Notes under the pieces: model-generated
Databases searched by the model: none
Seen by the model: only the letters and a program-made list of their open reading frames with translations
What the model was told of the DNA's origin: nothing
Position numbers and translations under genes: made by a program
In this document: positions 35,801 through 48,678 of the stretch, piece by piece
Numbering within the stretch: position 1 is the stretch's first letter
How the letters are laid out: each line of letters begins with the position of its first letter
Assembly: GCF_030867145.1 (NCBI RefSeq)
Contig: NC_134414.1
Span: 77,552,504 to 77,616,503 of the forward strand
Length of the DNA stretch: 64,000 bases
Direction of reading: 5' to 3'
Source of the DNA: Opisthocomus hoazin
Taxonomy: Eukaryota; Chordata; Aves; Opisthocomiformes; Opisthocomidae

Positions 35801-38800
35801 TTGAAACTAGGTGTGAGAATTTAGTTGAAGGTTCTTCTAGGAGAAGCCATGGTGGTCGTGTCTCAAGTAAAATAAGGTCTTGAGTAATTCTCTCTTGAAC
35901 AAAGAGGGTCGTGAGGCCTAAGTTTTACGTGCAACAGTTGAAAAAGGGTGTGAGAGAATGTATGTGGCAGTAGTATTATCAACCTGGGGCATTTGGAAAT
36001 CACAGGAAGCCTTCAAAATCTTGAGAGTTGTTGAAATAATCCTTGCTGTAGACTTCATATTTGTCTCCTAGCTTTGGGAGCTTGTAGCATAGTTCCAAAT
36101 CTTGATGGTCCCCATTCATGAGTAAAATAGTGTGCTGTGTAGTCACCTCATACTCTGCTCTTCCTGAAATCCTTCATGTCTCTAAATTTTTTTGTACCTG
36201 TGAATGGTGCTGAAGAAATAACATGTGTCCTGTCCTCTTTACGAGCTGACTTGTATGGCACATTTGCAAGCTCTGTTCTGATGCTGATACAGTGAAAGGT
36301 TTTGTCTTTCCTGTGTATAATACGTGCTTTAAGGACCTGAGACTTTCAGGAGAAGGCTGAATATTGTGAGACTTGGGTAGAACAGTCGGAAGGAACAGTG
36401 ATTCCTGTTGGAAGTTCTACAAAACTTGGAGGTTCTACAAAATCTCTGTGTTTCTGGGTTTCTCTGAGGTTCTCTGCAGTGGTTATGAGGATGGCCAGAT
36501 AGCAGTTTTATATGGGCTTCTACATATGTTTGTGGATTTGTGTAATTGTATATGGTTCATTGTCTTAGGGATTCATAGTGTGAAAATTATGCACAAGATG
36601 CCAGTTTGATGTCAACATCAGTGTCTATTTCATCTACCTGGAACTTTTAGAAAGTGAAGAATTTGTGAAAGGCAAATGAGTCCAGTTTGTGGTATTTCTG
36701 CAGCAGAGCGGTGTCAGGAGCTACACAGTTTCTGAACTGGAGGTTTTGAGCCAGGTGTTTCATGGGAAGCATTTAATTTCAGGCTGCTCCCATAGCCAGC
36801 GCTGTGACTTTCTGTGTCATGACAAGTGCCCTCCCAGATGCATTCTGAAGTTCTGAGAGCACAGCGTAACCCTGGTAATTTCCATCTGGGACGTGCTATT
36901 GAGATTTATAAATTAGAGCTTGCGTAAAGTTGGTCTAGTTTAAACTGTGATGGCTAAGGATTGGAGGAGGCAAGAAGTGGTAAAAATCCATCTAGATTCC
37001 TGCTCTTTTTCTGATTTATTGTTTAGCAGCTAGGTTGGAAAGCCCATGAAGATGTATGCCTCTAAGGAGGGTAATCTTATGTGGCTCTGGAACAACGAGA
37101 GCTTCAGTTGACCTAAAAAATGTCAAGAGTTTGGGGAACAAAAAAGAAAATACAAGTGTTAGTTCCATAAGTAGAAGGGAATGGGGATTTTTTTTTTTGG
37201 TGGCCTATTTTTCCTTATTGGTGCAGTTATGCTTGCAGATTAGGATTGGACTAAAATTGAGACCATTTGGAACAGTGAAGCCAAGAAGGTGGCAAGAGAT
37301 ATACCTGAACAGAAAGGATACTTGCAAAGCACAAGTTGGGAGGCATGGTCTGTCTGTGAAAGTTTGACAGGATTAGGAAAAGCCATATGTATGAGTTCTA
37401 GGCAAATGGACTTCAAAAAGCCGTGACATTAATTTATGGAGAAGATACGGAAAATATATCTGTCATTATTTTTATGATGTAGTTGGTGGGAAGGAGGTAG
37501 TGAAAGACCCTCTAGAATTACGATCAAAGATCATGAGAGCATAGCATGGAGAACTGCAAGAAACAAGACTTGAGAAAAGAAAGAAAAAAAAAACCCACAC
37601 CAAAACAAGGAAGGGGAACTATGAACTCTGAGGGAACTTTGGTGCTACTGAATTAACAGAATTAGCAGTCAGAAAGTGAGGGCACCTAAAAGTCTAAAAA
37701 CTAGGAGATTTGCATTTCTCAGAAAATGAAAGCAGAAGCAGACCTCTGTGCAATAAATTTTCAAACTACTGAACTAATGCTTGAAAGGAGGCAGCGTGTG
37801 AGTTAGAAGGTCCAGTACAGAGGCAGTGTACATTTTTTAATTGAGAAGAATTTGTGGTATTTTCAGAATCAGCCTCCTAAAGCATAACAGGAAAAAAGAA
37901 GACCTGAAAGTGAGACATGAGGTTCCCACACTGACTACTACAGAAACCTAAATCAAAGAAAACTATTAATTGCAGTTGATGCATATAGAAATAATATTTG
38001 ACTTTGCATGGTTATCCTAAAATACTTTGTCTCAGATGCTTTGATATTAGCAACAATGACTACTAATATAAGAACTTCTTTAATGGTTACCCTGTGGGTA
38101 GAAAGAAATATGCAAATGTGGTTAATTTCCAGAGAGGAAGAAAGATGACTTGAAAATAAACCCAGGGTTGCTCAAATGACTATGTCTTCAACAAGCCATT
38201 GACACCAAGGAAACGGCTTATTATCCTGTCATCGGTAATCCGCAGTTGTGATCTCATCTTTCCCCATCTCCATCAGCTTGAAGATACATACCAATTTCTT
38301 CTCTCTCCGCCCAAACGTACAGCTTTTGGCTTATGACTGGACACTTGGTTAGGGTGTTTTCTAAGGTGAGACTCTTGGCACTGTTGTGTGTTGAAGCTGA
38401 AACTTTGAGGAATTACTAAGGTGTCGGCTTGTAGTCTTTTCTGTCAGGTAGCTCCGAGTACCACGGCATATTGGACATAGAGGGTTTTTTTGTTTCCTAC
38501 TGAACCAAAAAGGAGAGGCTAACACAGCACGAGTAAGAAACAACTCTATCCTCCTCCAGACTAGGCAGCATGAGAGTTGGTTCTGGTCAGAGAAACAGCC
38601 TCTGTGTCTGAAGAGCTGTTTCCCGTTCTTCCTAAAGTGTAAGCCTTCCCAGGCTGTCAGATGGAAGTCAGCCCCTTCCCCATCCAGTCACCTGCCTCCC
38701 TGTTTATTTTCGAACAGCTGGTGAGTGGGTGTGTGTTGAGGAAGGGTGTGGTTGATAAATGTTTAAATGTTTAAATTGTGCAGGTGGGTAACTGCAGGGA

Positions 38801-39169
38801 AAAGATTTTGTTCGTTTTAGCGGAGATACTTTGTAATAGTCTTGCATTTGTCTGAGGTTATTGTTTGCAGACAGGAATGAGATGATATAATGATACAGGA
38901 TATATTTGTGCTTTCCTGTTGTGGTACGTGTGGTTGGAAGTAATCTGGGTGTAGACCTGGTTTTCTCCTAAATGATGTGTTGCACAGGGCTGAGAGCAGG
39001 TGCTGTGAGTAAGGTAATGGGGAGGTGGCTGAAGGTTGAAAAGGAAGATAAAGCTACATATTTCCTTTTTACCGCTGGGTAGTTTTGTTTTGTTGTTGTT
39101 TTTTTACATGGTTTTGGGCATTCATTTGAATATTCTTAAATAACATTTAGTGACGATTTCTCTGAGAAA
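29846..39169 (+). other. Probable intron, no gene recognised
   Basis: Mostly T-rich noncoding sequence. The block at about 36.9-38.2 kb is purine-rich instead. No exon was recognised. Confidence 0.5.
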
Positions 39170-41043
39170 GAGAGACTGTGCCTGTATGTGTAAAGGAAAA
39201 AGATAGGAAAGCTAAAGCCCTGATAGAATTAAATCTGGTCAGGGGTGTCAAGGGCAACAAGAAAAGGTATGTCAGTGGTAAAAGGCTAGGGAAAATGTCA
39301 GCCCTCTCTGTAAGGAAATGTGAGACCTGGTTACCTGGGATATGGAGACGGCTGAGATTCTCAATGACTTTTTTGCCTCAGTCTTCACCAGCAAGTGCTC
39401 CAGCCACGCTGCCCAAGTCACAGGAGGCAAAGGCAAGGACTGGGAGAAAGAAGAACTGCCCACTGCTGGAGAAGAACAGGTTTGAGACCATCTAAGGATC
39501 ATGAAAGTGCACAAGTCCATGGGACCTGATGAGATGTATCCACAGGTCCTAAGGGAACTGGCAGATGAAGTTGCTAAGCCACTCTCCATCATATTTGAGA
39601 AGTCATGGCAGTCTGCTAAAGTTCCCAGTGATTGGAAAAGGGGAAACATAAACCCCATTTTTAAAAAGGGAAAAAAGGAAGACCCAGGGAGCTACAGGCC
39701 AGGCAGTCTCTGCTCTGTACCTGGCAAGATCGTGGAGCAAATCCTCCTGGAAACTGTTCTAAGGCACATGGAAAGTAAGGAAGTGATTTGTGACAGCCAA
39801 GATGGCTTCTCTAAGGGCAAATCATGCCTGGCAAAAGTGGTGGCCTTCTACAGCTGGGTTATTGTGTTGGTGGATAAGGGAAGAGCAAGTGATGTCATCT
39901 ACCTGGAATTGAGCAAAGCATTTGATACTGTCCTGCATCACATTCTTGTCCCTAAATTAGAGAGACATGGATTTGATGGATGGACCACTCGGTGGGTAAG
40001 GAATTGTCTGGATGGTCACACTCAAAGAGTTGGGGTCAATGGCTCAATGTCCAAGTGACGAGTGGTATTCCTCAAGGTTCGGTATTGGGACCGGTGCTGT
40101 TTAACATCTTTGTTGCCAACATGGACAGCGGGATTGAGTGCACCCTCAGAAAGTTTGGTGACAACACCAAGCTGTGTGGTGCGGTCGATGTGCTGGAGGG
40201 AAGGGATGCCATCCAGAGGGACCTGGACAGGCATGAGAGGTGGGCCCGTGAGAACCTCATGAAGTTCATCAAGGCCAAGTGCAAGGTCCTGCACATGGGT
40301 CAGGGCAATCCCAAGCACAACTACAGGCTACGTGGAGAATGGATTGAGAGCAGCTCTGAGGAGGAGGACTTGGGGGTACTGGTTGACGAGAAGCTCAACA
40401 TGACCTGACAGTGTGAGCTTGCAGCCCAGAAGGCCAACTGTATCCGTGGCTGAATGAAGAGAAGCGTGGCCAGCAGGTCGAGGGAGGTGATTCTGCCCCT
40501 TTACTCGACTCTGGTGAGACCCCACCTGGAGTCCTGCGTCCAGCTCTGGAGCCCTCAGCACAGCAAAGACATGGAGCTGTTGGAGTGGGTCCAGAGGAGG
40601 CCACAATGATGATCAGAGGGCTGGAGCACCTCTGCTGTAAGGAAAGGCTGAGAGAGTTGGGGCTGTTCAGCCTGGAGAAGAGAAGGCTGTGGGGAGACCT
40701 TATTGCAGCCTTTCAGTATGTAAAGGCAGCCTACGAGAGAGCTGGAGAGGGACTTTTTTAGCAGGGCCTGTAGTGATAGGACAAGGGATAATGGCTTCAA
40801 ACTGAAAGAGGGTAGATTTAGACAAAGTATAAGAAAGAAATTCTTTACTATGAGGGTGGTGAGGCCCTGGCGCAGTTTGCCTGGAGAAGCTGTGGATGCC
40901 CCCTCCCTGGCAGTGTTCAAGGCCAGGTTGGACTGGGCTTTGAGCAACCTGGTCTAGTGGAAGGTGTCCCTGCCCATGGCAGGGGGGGTGGAACTAGATG
41001 ATCTTTAAAGTCCCTTCCATCCCAAACCGTTCTGTTATTCTAT
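39170..41043 (+). mobile_element. CR1 LINE, 5'-truncated, dead
   Basis: Second plus-strand CR1 copy, longer and more decayed than the one at 28.45 kb. Readable blocks in order are [20 protein letters not shown] (39519 on), [52 protein letters not shown] and [13 protein letters not shown], then a stop at 40406-40408 and a broken C-terminal part. The 3' end shows 'CCCTGCCCATGGCAGG', 'CCCTTCCATCCCAAACCG' and terminal ATTCTATG-type units at 41035-41043. Confidence 0.95.
39501..40408 (+). pseudogene. CR1 reverse transcriptase remnant
   Basis: Two frames (39501-40058 and 39980-40408) with a frameshift near 40050. Both catalytic sites are altered: motif A YLDF reads YLEL, and motif C ADD reads GDN. 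The C-terminal third is broken by stops. Confidence 0.9.
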
Positions 41044-44000
41044 GACGTTTATGTAGCGTGTGCCCAAGTTTACCAAAATACCAGCATGGATGATAACCCT
41101 TCTCTTTCTTGTGGCAGCCCAGCTGAAGCCATTTTCCGTGTTGCATTTTAGGCACATGCCCTGCTCGTGTTCCTCTGATTTTACACTAAGAAACTCTGCC
41201 GTATGCTGTTCAGACCTGATATTCCAGCTCAGAGTGCTTCAAATGTGCAAAGAAGTCCTTTCCCAGAGACCTCCTCTTCAGTTACATTCACATTTGAAAG
41301 TGGTGTTTTGGTACTGGCACATGTGTGTGACATTACATTTTTCGTATGCTTAATTCCTCTGCAACATTCAGTATTTGGTGCTAACAGGGGTGGAAATGGG
41401 GACAGAGTTTACACCCAAGAAGAGAAGTGTTCCTGGCAGTGATGGCCTCTGTGGAAATCCTTGAAATTGCACAGCTGATGAGCAAAGTCTGTAAGATGAG
41501 TAGTAAGGGTGTGGTCTCCTCTCTGGAGAACAGGAGGGGCATAAAGTTGGGGCAGGAGCTCTGTGATGCTCCCGTGAAGGTGGTTTTTACTGGAAAATGT
41601 GGTGGTGGGCAATGATGAGAGAGACATGCAACACATTGAAAGGCTTTGGAAATGTGATACTGTCATTCGTTTGCACTGTCTGGGTGACTGGGCCTACTTT
41701 TCCTCTGAAAAGGAGTTGCTACCAACTGTGTGAAAACCCTCCAAACTAATGCATAACCCCACAGAGCAGCAGTAATCCCTCCCTACCTGTCGAAGCTGGA
41801 GTTTTTCTCTTCCATCTGCTAGGATGTGAAATCTGTTGCTGGCAGCAGTTCGACTTCCAGGCTTTATCTGGATTCCCATATTCAGAGCTCTAGATGTTGG
41901 CTTTCAGATGGCAGTGAAGACAAGTTCTCTAGTTACGACTTTCAGAAATGTTGCTGCTGTCTGCACCTTCGCTTTGCTGATACCACAGCTTTTAATATGG
42001 TACTTCTAATTAAATTTATACCCTGCTTCCATTTCGTGGTGCCAGAAGAACACTTGAAGCAATGTGGATTTGCTCCTGTTGTTGGAGTATTGATTTCAGG
42101 CAAAGTTGAAATGAAGGAGAAAGTGTGGGGGAGAAATATTGTTGCAGTTCGATAATACATTTAAATAATTATTGTTTTAAAATGTGATGTATCAGTATAA
42201 TTTGTCTGTATTTTAAATAGAATCTTGGTTTTTAACTTGTTGTTAATACAAAAATATTTTGGTGTTATAAGATGTGTATGCAACGCTTGTGACAGTATTG
42301 CATAAAGTGTCTAATGCTGGAGCTTTAGTCCCTCTAGAACAGGATATTTGCTTCATCATGCTCTGTTGGATCTAACCTTCTTCTTTTCCCACCCATCTTT
42401 TTCACCCACAGTTCAATGGCTGGCTGAATATATGTTCTTTGGATGCATCAACATGAAATTTTGCAGATGGCCACCAGCCTTAATACATTGGAAACTGTGA
42501 TCACAGTTTTCTAAACAGTGCCAGAGATGCTGAATTATGTTTGCAGTATTGCCAAATCTCTTCAATCAGTCTTGACTGAAAAATGATGGCATAAATCCCA
42601 GATTAGTAGTGGTGCTTCGGCGAGTTGTTAGCAGTGGTTGTCTAGATCTGATTGTAAAAGGTACTTTTACAGACACTAACAGGCCAGTGCAGGCCAGAAA
42701 GGGAACTGCTGTGCTGTAGCTTAGATAGAGCCATTTTTAGGTTCTTGGGCATGTGCGGGAAGAAACTTCTCGCCTGATTTGTAGCTGGGCTGTAGAATGC
42801 CATGCTTTCTGCTGAAACCAATTTCTGACTCAGTACAGGTGCTGCTTTTGTGTTGTTTGAGTTGTGGGAGTAGAACTGAGTGGAGAAATGTGACTGTGCC
42901 CAACAGCCCAGTGAGGTGGTGATTGCACAGCCGTGGGGTCCCACCAACACCAACTGAGCAAGGCACCCTGTGTGGCAGGGAGGGAGCTTGGTGGGCCTGG
43001 CTGGTGTGTGCACATGCGTTTTGGTTGTAGTGGGCAGTACTGGGGACCTGCATCTGCTTCCCTGTCTCTCCTTTGCTGGAAACAGGAGGGCAAGGGCAAG
43101 GACTGTCTGCGTGAAGGCAATGCTCTGCCTGCTCTGCGGAGAGCCCGTCTCTGGCAGTCGCAGCGTGAACAGGTACCAGGGCAACGTTGGGCTGTAGCCA
43201 GAGTGCACAGTGGAAAAGTTTGATAGTAAACCGAGGTAAAAAAGCTCATCTGCAAGGACTTTCAAACTTGCAGTGTTTTCTCTGTGATGAGTATCTTGGG
43301 GGATGTTGTCGTCGTTGTTTTTAGGCTATTAACTGTGTAAGAGAATTGTCCCTTGCAGAAGGCTTTTGTGCCAGCTCTGATGCAAACCAGGTCTCCCCTT
43401 GTGAGCCCAAAGGTGTTTGTGAATGTCTTCTTTTTTTTTTACTTGAAGGTTTAAAATGCTGAAAAGTGGTGTTGTGACAGCTCAGAGGAATTAAGTCTTA
43501 AACAGTGTATAAAATTTGAGGAGCAACAGCATATTTTCCTTCACACTGCAGGTCTTGAACTGGAAGGCCTGTTTCTAATGAAAAAAAGATGCCTACAGAG
43601 AAAAAAGGCCTCTCTGTTTAGATCACCTTGGTTTCGTACAAACATTAAAAAGATGATTTGCAAAGCTCCTGTACAGAAAATATCTACAGGCTTAACTGAG
43701 CAAAATGATTGAACTTTTTCCTTTATTTAGACTAAGAGCTCTGTTTGAAGACACGAATCACTTGTCTTCTACTTGGATTGAATGCTTCTACTTTTAAAGC
43801 AGTCTATTCCTGCTCACTAAACAAGAAACAGGAAAGTGAAGTGTTGTGCAGTGTTTAATCCGACCTGAAAACGTTTGAATGAAAAAAATCTGTACATTTT
43901 TTTCTGGACATATGCTGAAGTTGTAAGAAAAAGGATATAATAGGCTTTACTTTTAGCGGCAATGATGCATCGCTGATTTGTCACCTTGCATTTTGTCTGG

Positions 44001-47000
44001 AAACTGTAAATAGTGATTGCTTTTATATGTGTAGGCATATTTTCTAGGATTTTTGTTTAATGTTTCACTCTTCTGATAGCTAACAGTCTCGTAGAATTTG
44101 ACATTTGCGTGCCAAATTTTCAAGATCAACATCAATGAAATATCAGTATTTCGTTGAATCAAAGTGTCAGTGATACCTGTGATATCATACACTTTCCAGA
44201 TTCTTTAGCAATTGTATGCTCCAGATTTTTAAGAAGCATGTTTTCTCAACTAAAATTACAGCAAAACTTGAAATCTAACTGATGACATGAGTTTTATCAA
44301 TTCTGTTTTCTAATGTACCACCAATAAATGAAAGTTCAATATTATTTTGCCTGTATTGCAGTAGTAAAAATAATCTATTTAGTAAAAAATGTCAAATGTC
44401 TAATTGTTAAGTCAAAATATAATGTCTTGGACAGCAGAAATACTTAGTGATCTCAAGATGGAAAGAATCTTTCTTTCTCTCTGGGCCGTTCTTCACAAAG
44501 CAGATGTAGGAAGTTTAGTATTTTTTATTTTCACTGCTAAAATTTATAATTATAAAACAAACAAACCAACAGTAAGTATGGCAGGATGCTTATTTCTATT
44601 TTGTGAAGAAAATATTTGTCTAGAGAGATTTTGTGATTTAACTTACCATTTTCACATATGATTTTAGAAATTTCCCGAATCTTTGTTTTTCAGATTGTGG
44701 TTTCAGATTGTCTTTGACTTTATAGTTAGTGAAGAATAAAATATTCAAGAAAACCAGTAAGTTCCTGAAGTTTATATAAAAACACAGTGAGTTATATTTA
44801 AGCTTGTGGTGTTTTCTTGATGAAGGATAAGCAAACCATTTCAGACCAAGCACGAAGCAACAACATCTGTAAGCTAGTCAGATTCGTCGTTGTTTTCTTT
44901 CAAGTCATTGTAGATCAAATAGAAGGGAAAAACTATATTTTTATGTAAAATTAATAGATATCAATGCCTGTTGTGTGCCGTGATGGTGTCTACATAAAGT
45001 AAACACACATCCTGTACTCTGGCTTTGGGACAATTCTGTATTTCTGTGTGTTTTTATTTTGGTGTGCTGTAAAACTCTGGACTGTTTCAGATGCTAAATT
45101 TGGTCAGATTATTCTCTTTTTTTTTTCTCAGACAATTTTAAATGTAATTAAATGCATTGCACTGTATGATTTCTTGGGGGGGGTATGGTGGGGGTTTTTT
45201 TTCTTTCTTTCATCCTTCTTCCCTTTTTAAGCAGAGAAAACAAGTCCCACAAAACTCATTTAATATTTTTAAATTCCCACATCTATTTATGGCTGCTTGC
45301 ATCATGGGGGAAAAAATACCACACAGTTCATAGGAGGGTGACATAAAAGACTACTTGCGGCTGTTGACTGGTGAGCATTCTAGTCCTTTTAGAATTTCCC
45401 AAGAAAAAGTGTAAGCACAAACATCATAGTAGTTTGTTATGTTTTGGGGTGGTTTTGTTGTTCTTTCCGTACAAGTCACCACCTGTATTACAATCTGCAG
45501 GCTTTCCTTTCGTGCCTCTGGTTTTGTCCAAAGTGATGGCTGACAGCAAGGGTGAGCGCCCGGGGGTGGACAGAAGGCAGGCTGGGACCCTCTGCAGTGC
45601 CAGAGGAGACTTGTCAGCCTCGTGGAGGAAGTGCTGTGGTGCTGGGCTGAGCGTTCAGCATTTCCCTTCGTTATGGTTCTGAACTTAGGCAGCAGAAGCA
45701 TACGAACTTGTGCTGCATATGGACTGCGGGTTTCTTAGGTTGTTATGCCAGGTGCTTTCTTACTGGGCTGTCTGTTTTTGAACAGTTGAATGAGGCTGGT
45801 ATGCTGAAATTGGTAGGTATGTTTTGAACGTGAGTTTGGTTTTCCAGAGGGATATGAAGTGTATGGCAGTTACTGGTTGTTACAGTGAGATCAATAATGA
45901 TTTTGCTATGGAAAAAGTATGTGTTCTTTTCCATGCAATGTGAGTGTAAGCTTTAAGACAGAGAATTTTCTCAATGCATGAGAAATTAAAATGAGTGCTT
46001 TCTTTTTGCTCAAGGAAAATAAAGTATAAAAAAGAAGACAACTAGAGACAGCAAAGTATTATGATAACTTATTTCCTGGACAGAATTGTTACTACCCTTG
46101 AAATGGGCTTTTAATTTCAGTGAAGCAGAAAGTTGGTAGCTGTCCCTTGTACAGTGTATTACTCGAGAGCTCTCCAAAAACAATGAAAAGGCCAATAAAA
46201 ATATTATGTATTTTTTCTTTTGACCAGTTGGGTGCTTTACTCTGTGAACTTGATCTAATAATGACAGATTTGCTTAAGATAAAGTTCTGGGAACCTACAT
46301 TTATTACTTTTGGCTATGGGCACAGAAAAAGTGAATAAATGAGATAACTGTAGATGGTTTTCTGCTAAGAAATAGGTATTTGTGGGTCAGACTTACATAT
46401 GCACGTAAATTACGTATACACACAAACTCCTGGATGTGGTGTTACGGCTGTACAGGGCATGTATTCAGGTGGCAGGGACAACAAACTAGAAACTTTTGTA
46501 GATAATAGGAGATAGGATGAAGTGAGGTAATATTTTCCAATGTTTTTCTTTTCTTTTTTACTTTTTTAAAAAAAACATTTCAAGTTCTGTTTTGTTGCAG
46601 GAACATAAATAGGTCACAGTGTATGCATGGAGTTCATGATCATAAGTACACAGAGAATGAAGACTACACAAAACCCATCCTCGTCTTTGCTTATGATACC
46701 TGCCAAGTCTCCAGCTCAGGGATTTTTTGTTCTTGGCTCCTGTTGGTGTCGTTAAAAGCTGCTAAAGCCAGACACTAAATTGGTCACAACAGACCTTTTA
46801 CAACCTGGATATTTTCCTCTCTTTATGGTCTGATTTGTCTCTTCCTGTGACATCAGTGGGTGTTGGATCAAGCCTTTACTTCTGTGAAAATCTTAGAGAC
46901 TGGAGATGAGAAAAGCATCTGTAAATTTTTGTAGCAGGACAAAATGTATGTAATGCAGGAAGGAAGGAGTACTGTTATTTAAAACAGCCTCATATTTTTT

Positions 47001-48661
47001 TCTTGATAGTAATTGTTACATTTCTTGCAAGTTCATTAACTGACTTCCTGCTGTGGTTTGTACTGCTTGTGGTTGTTAGAGGCAATTAAACCTGAAAGTC
47101 TTATGATCAACACTCGCTGTAGTTTTAGGTGAAGACAGATGTCATCTGTTGTACAGGAAAAGGCCACCTTCTTGTGTCAAGTCACAGTTCTGTAGCCTGA
47201 CGTTTCTGCCTCTAAAATCATGCAATCTAACAAAAATGGACAGTGAACATCTGACCCTTGGAGTGGCCATTTACACCTCCACAGCTATTAATGATGAAAA
47301 GTTGTAGTACTTGTTTGTACTCATTTTGCTGTTTATTTTGTTTGAAGTACAGTGTTTTATTGCAGGATTTGCGTTTTACCTGAATTTCTCATCTGAATGA
47401 TTTTACTGTGTAATAACTGCTCCTGCAAAGGTAGAACTTCAGAGTGAAACAGACTGAGGAGGAGGGAACAGAGGACATGTCATTCACAGTTACAAAAAAA
47501 TGTGTATTTCTCTCCTATGGTGCACATAAATGAAAAAAATATTTCTAGTGGACCACTGAGAGTAGGTTTTAATTGAGCCGTTCTTCCCTTCTGGAATGTA
47601 AATCCTAAGATGTTTGAAACAGGACGAGCAAACGTGAGGAAAGAGGACAACAAGCAATGTACAGAAAACAGAAATTCTACTAGAACTTGTAACTCTTTGG
47701 TTTTGGATGAAAAAGGGAATTTCTTTTAAACAAAACGGCATCATGTTCTGGTTCATCAACAAAGTCTGAAAGGTTTAGCTCTTTCAGGTGAGAGTTAGGG
47801 TGGCTGCATGTTGCTTCTTTGGGGAATAGGAAAGCCCTGCTTTAGCTTCGGTGTCTCTACTTGCAGACCTTTGAAACTGAGAAATGATTAATTGGAAGAC
47901 AAAATACAAGGCTAGTAGTTAAGCGTAGCTTAAGCAAAGTTCAGAGGTTTCTAGGTAACTGTTGGAAACCACCTGAAACAGGATGTGCTTGCTTGCATCA
48001 GTGTTACTGTTTTTGTACAAGCTGTAAGTGCACTCTTGTTTGTTTGGGCTTCATCCCAGTTGTCTGCACTTTGAGGGATGGGAGCCTGCTGTTGGAAGTA
48101 GGGTGGGAGTGAAAGACTGACTCAGATTGTTTTTTCTTCAGGTTTTACTGGTGCAACCAGCACCAGTCTGGCTTGAACCATCTTGCTTGGGACTCTATAG
48201 GTAGGCATGTTAGAAAATCTTGTGGCAAAGAGATGAAAAATTATGTATTAGTGGCATGAGTTCTTCCTGCTGAAGGGTTATGGGGATAACAGGTGCAAGC
48301 CAGAGGCAAGTTGACGTTGAAAGCACTGACAGGTTTCAGACGAGACTTGCGGATTGCTATCTGAAGACAACAGATACAGTCAGAGGAACCTGAGGTCTCT
48401 GCATATCAGAGACTTTCTTAATGCTTTTAATTTGTGCCACTAGAATATTTAAAGTAGTTTGGCTGTATTAAACATGAAACAAGGAAACAGTTCCTAAGAA
48501 GGATTTCTTAGGTAGCCTACATTTTACAGTAGAGGTTCTCCAGTTGTGCTGTCACTTCTGCTTATACCTGTCAAAAAACCCCAGACGTGTTGATCACAGA
48601 TGTGTTAGGCTTTTCTAATCACTCCTTTTGATGTGCCTTGTGTCCCCACGGATTCTTTGGC

Positions 48662-48678
48662 TTTTTTTTTTTTTTTTT
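48662..48678. repeat. Poly(T) tract
   Basis: Uninterrupted run of T followed by AA. Confidence 0.9.

Noticed and set aside
40022-40947. Minus-strand ORFs within the CR1 copy at 39.17 kb
   Set aside because: Antisense shadows of CR1 sequence. Their products read as reversed polymerase codons.
45371-45682. 103-codon plus ORF with an internal donor-like CAAGG|GTGAGC
   Set aside because: Open only through a GC-richer patch, with no acceptor-bounded exon and no recognisable product.
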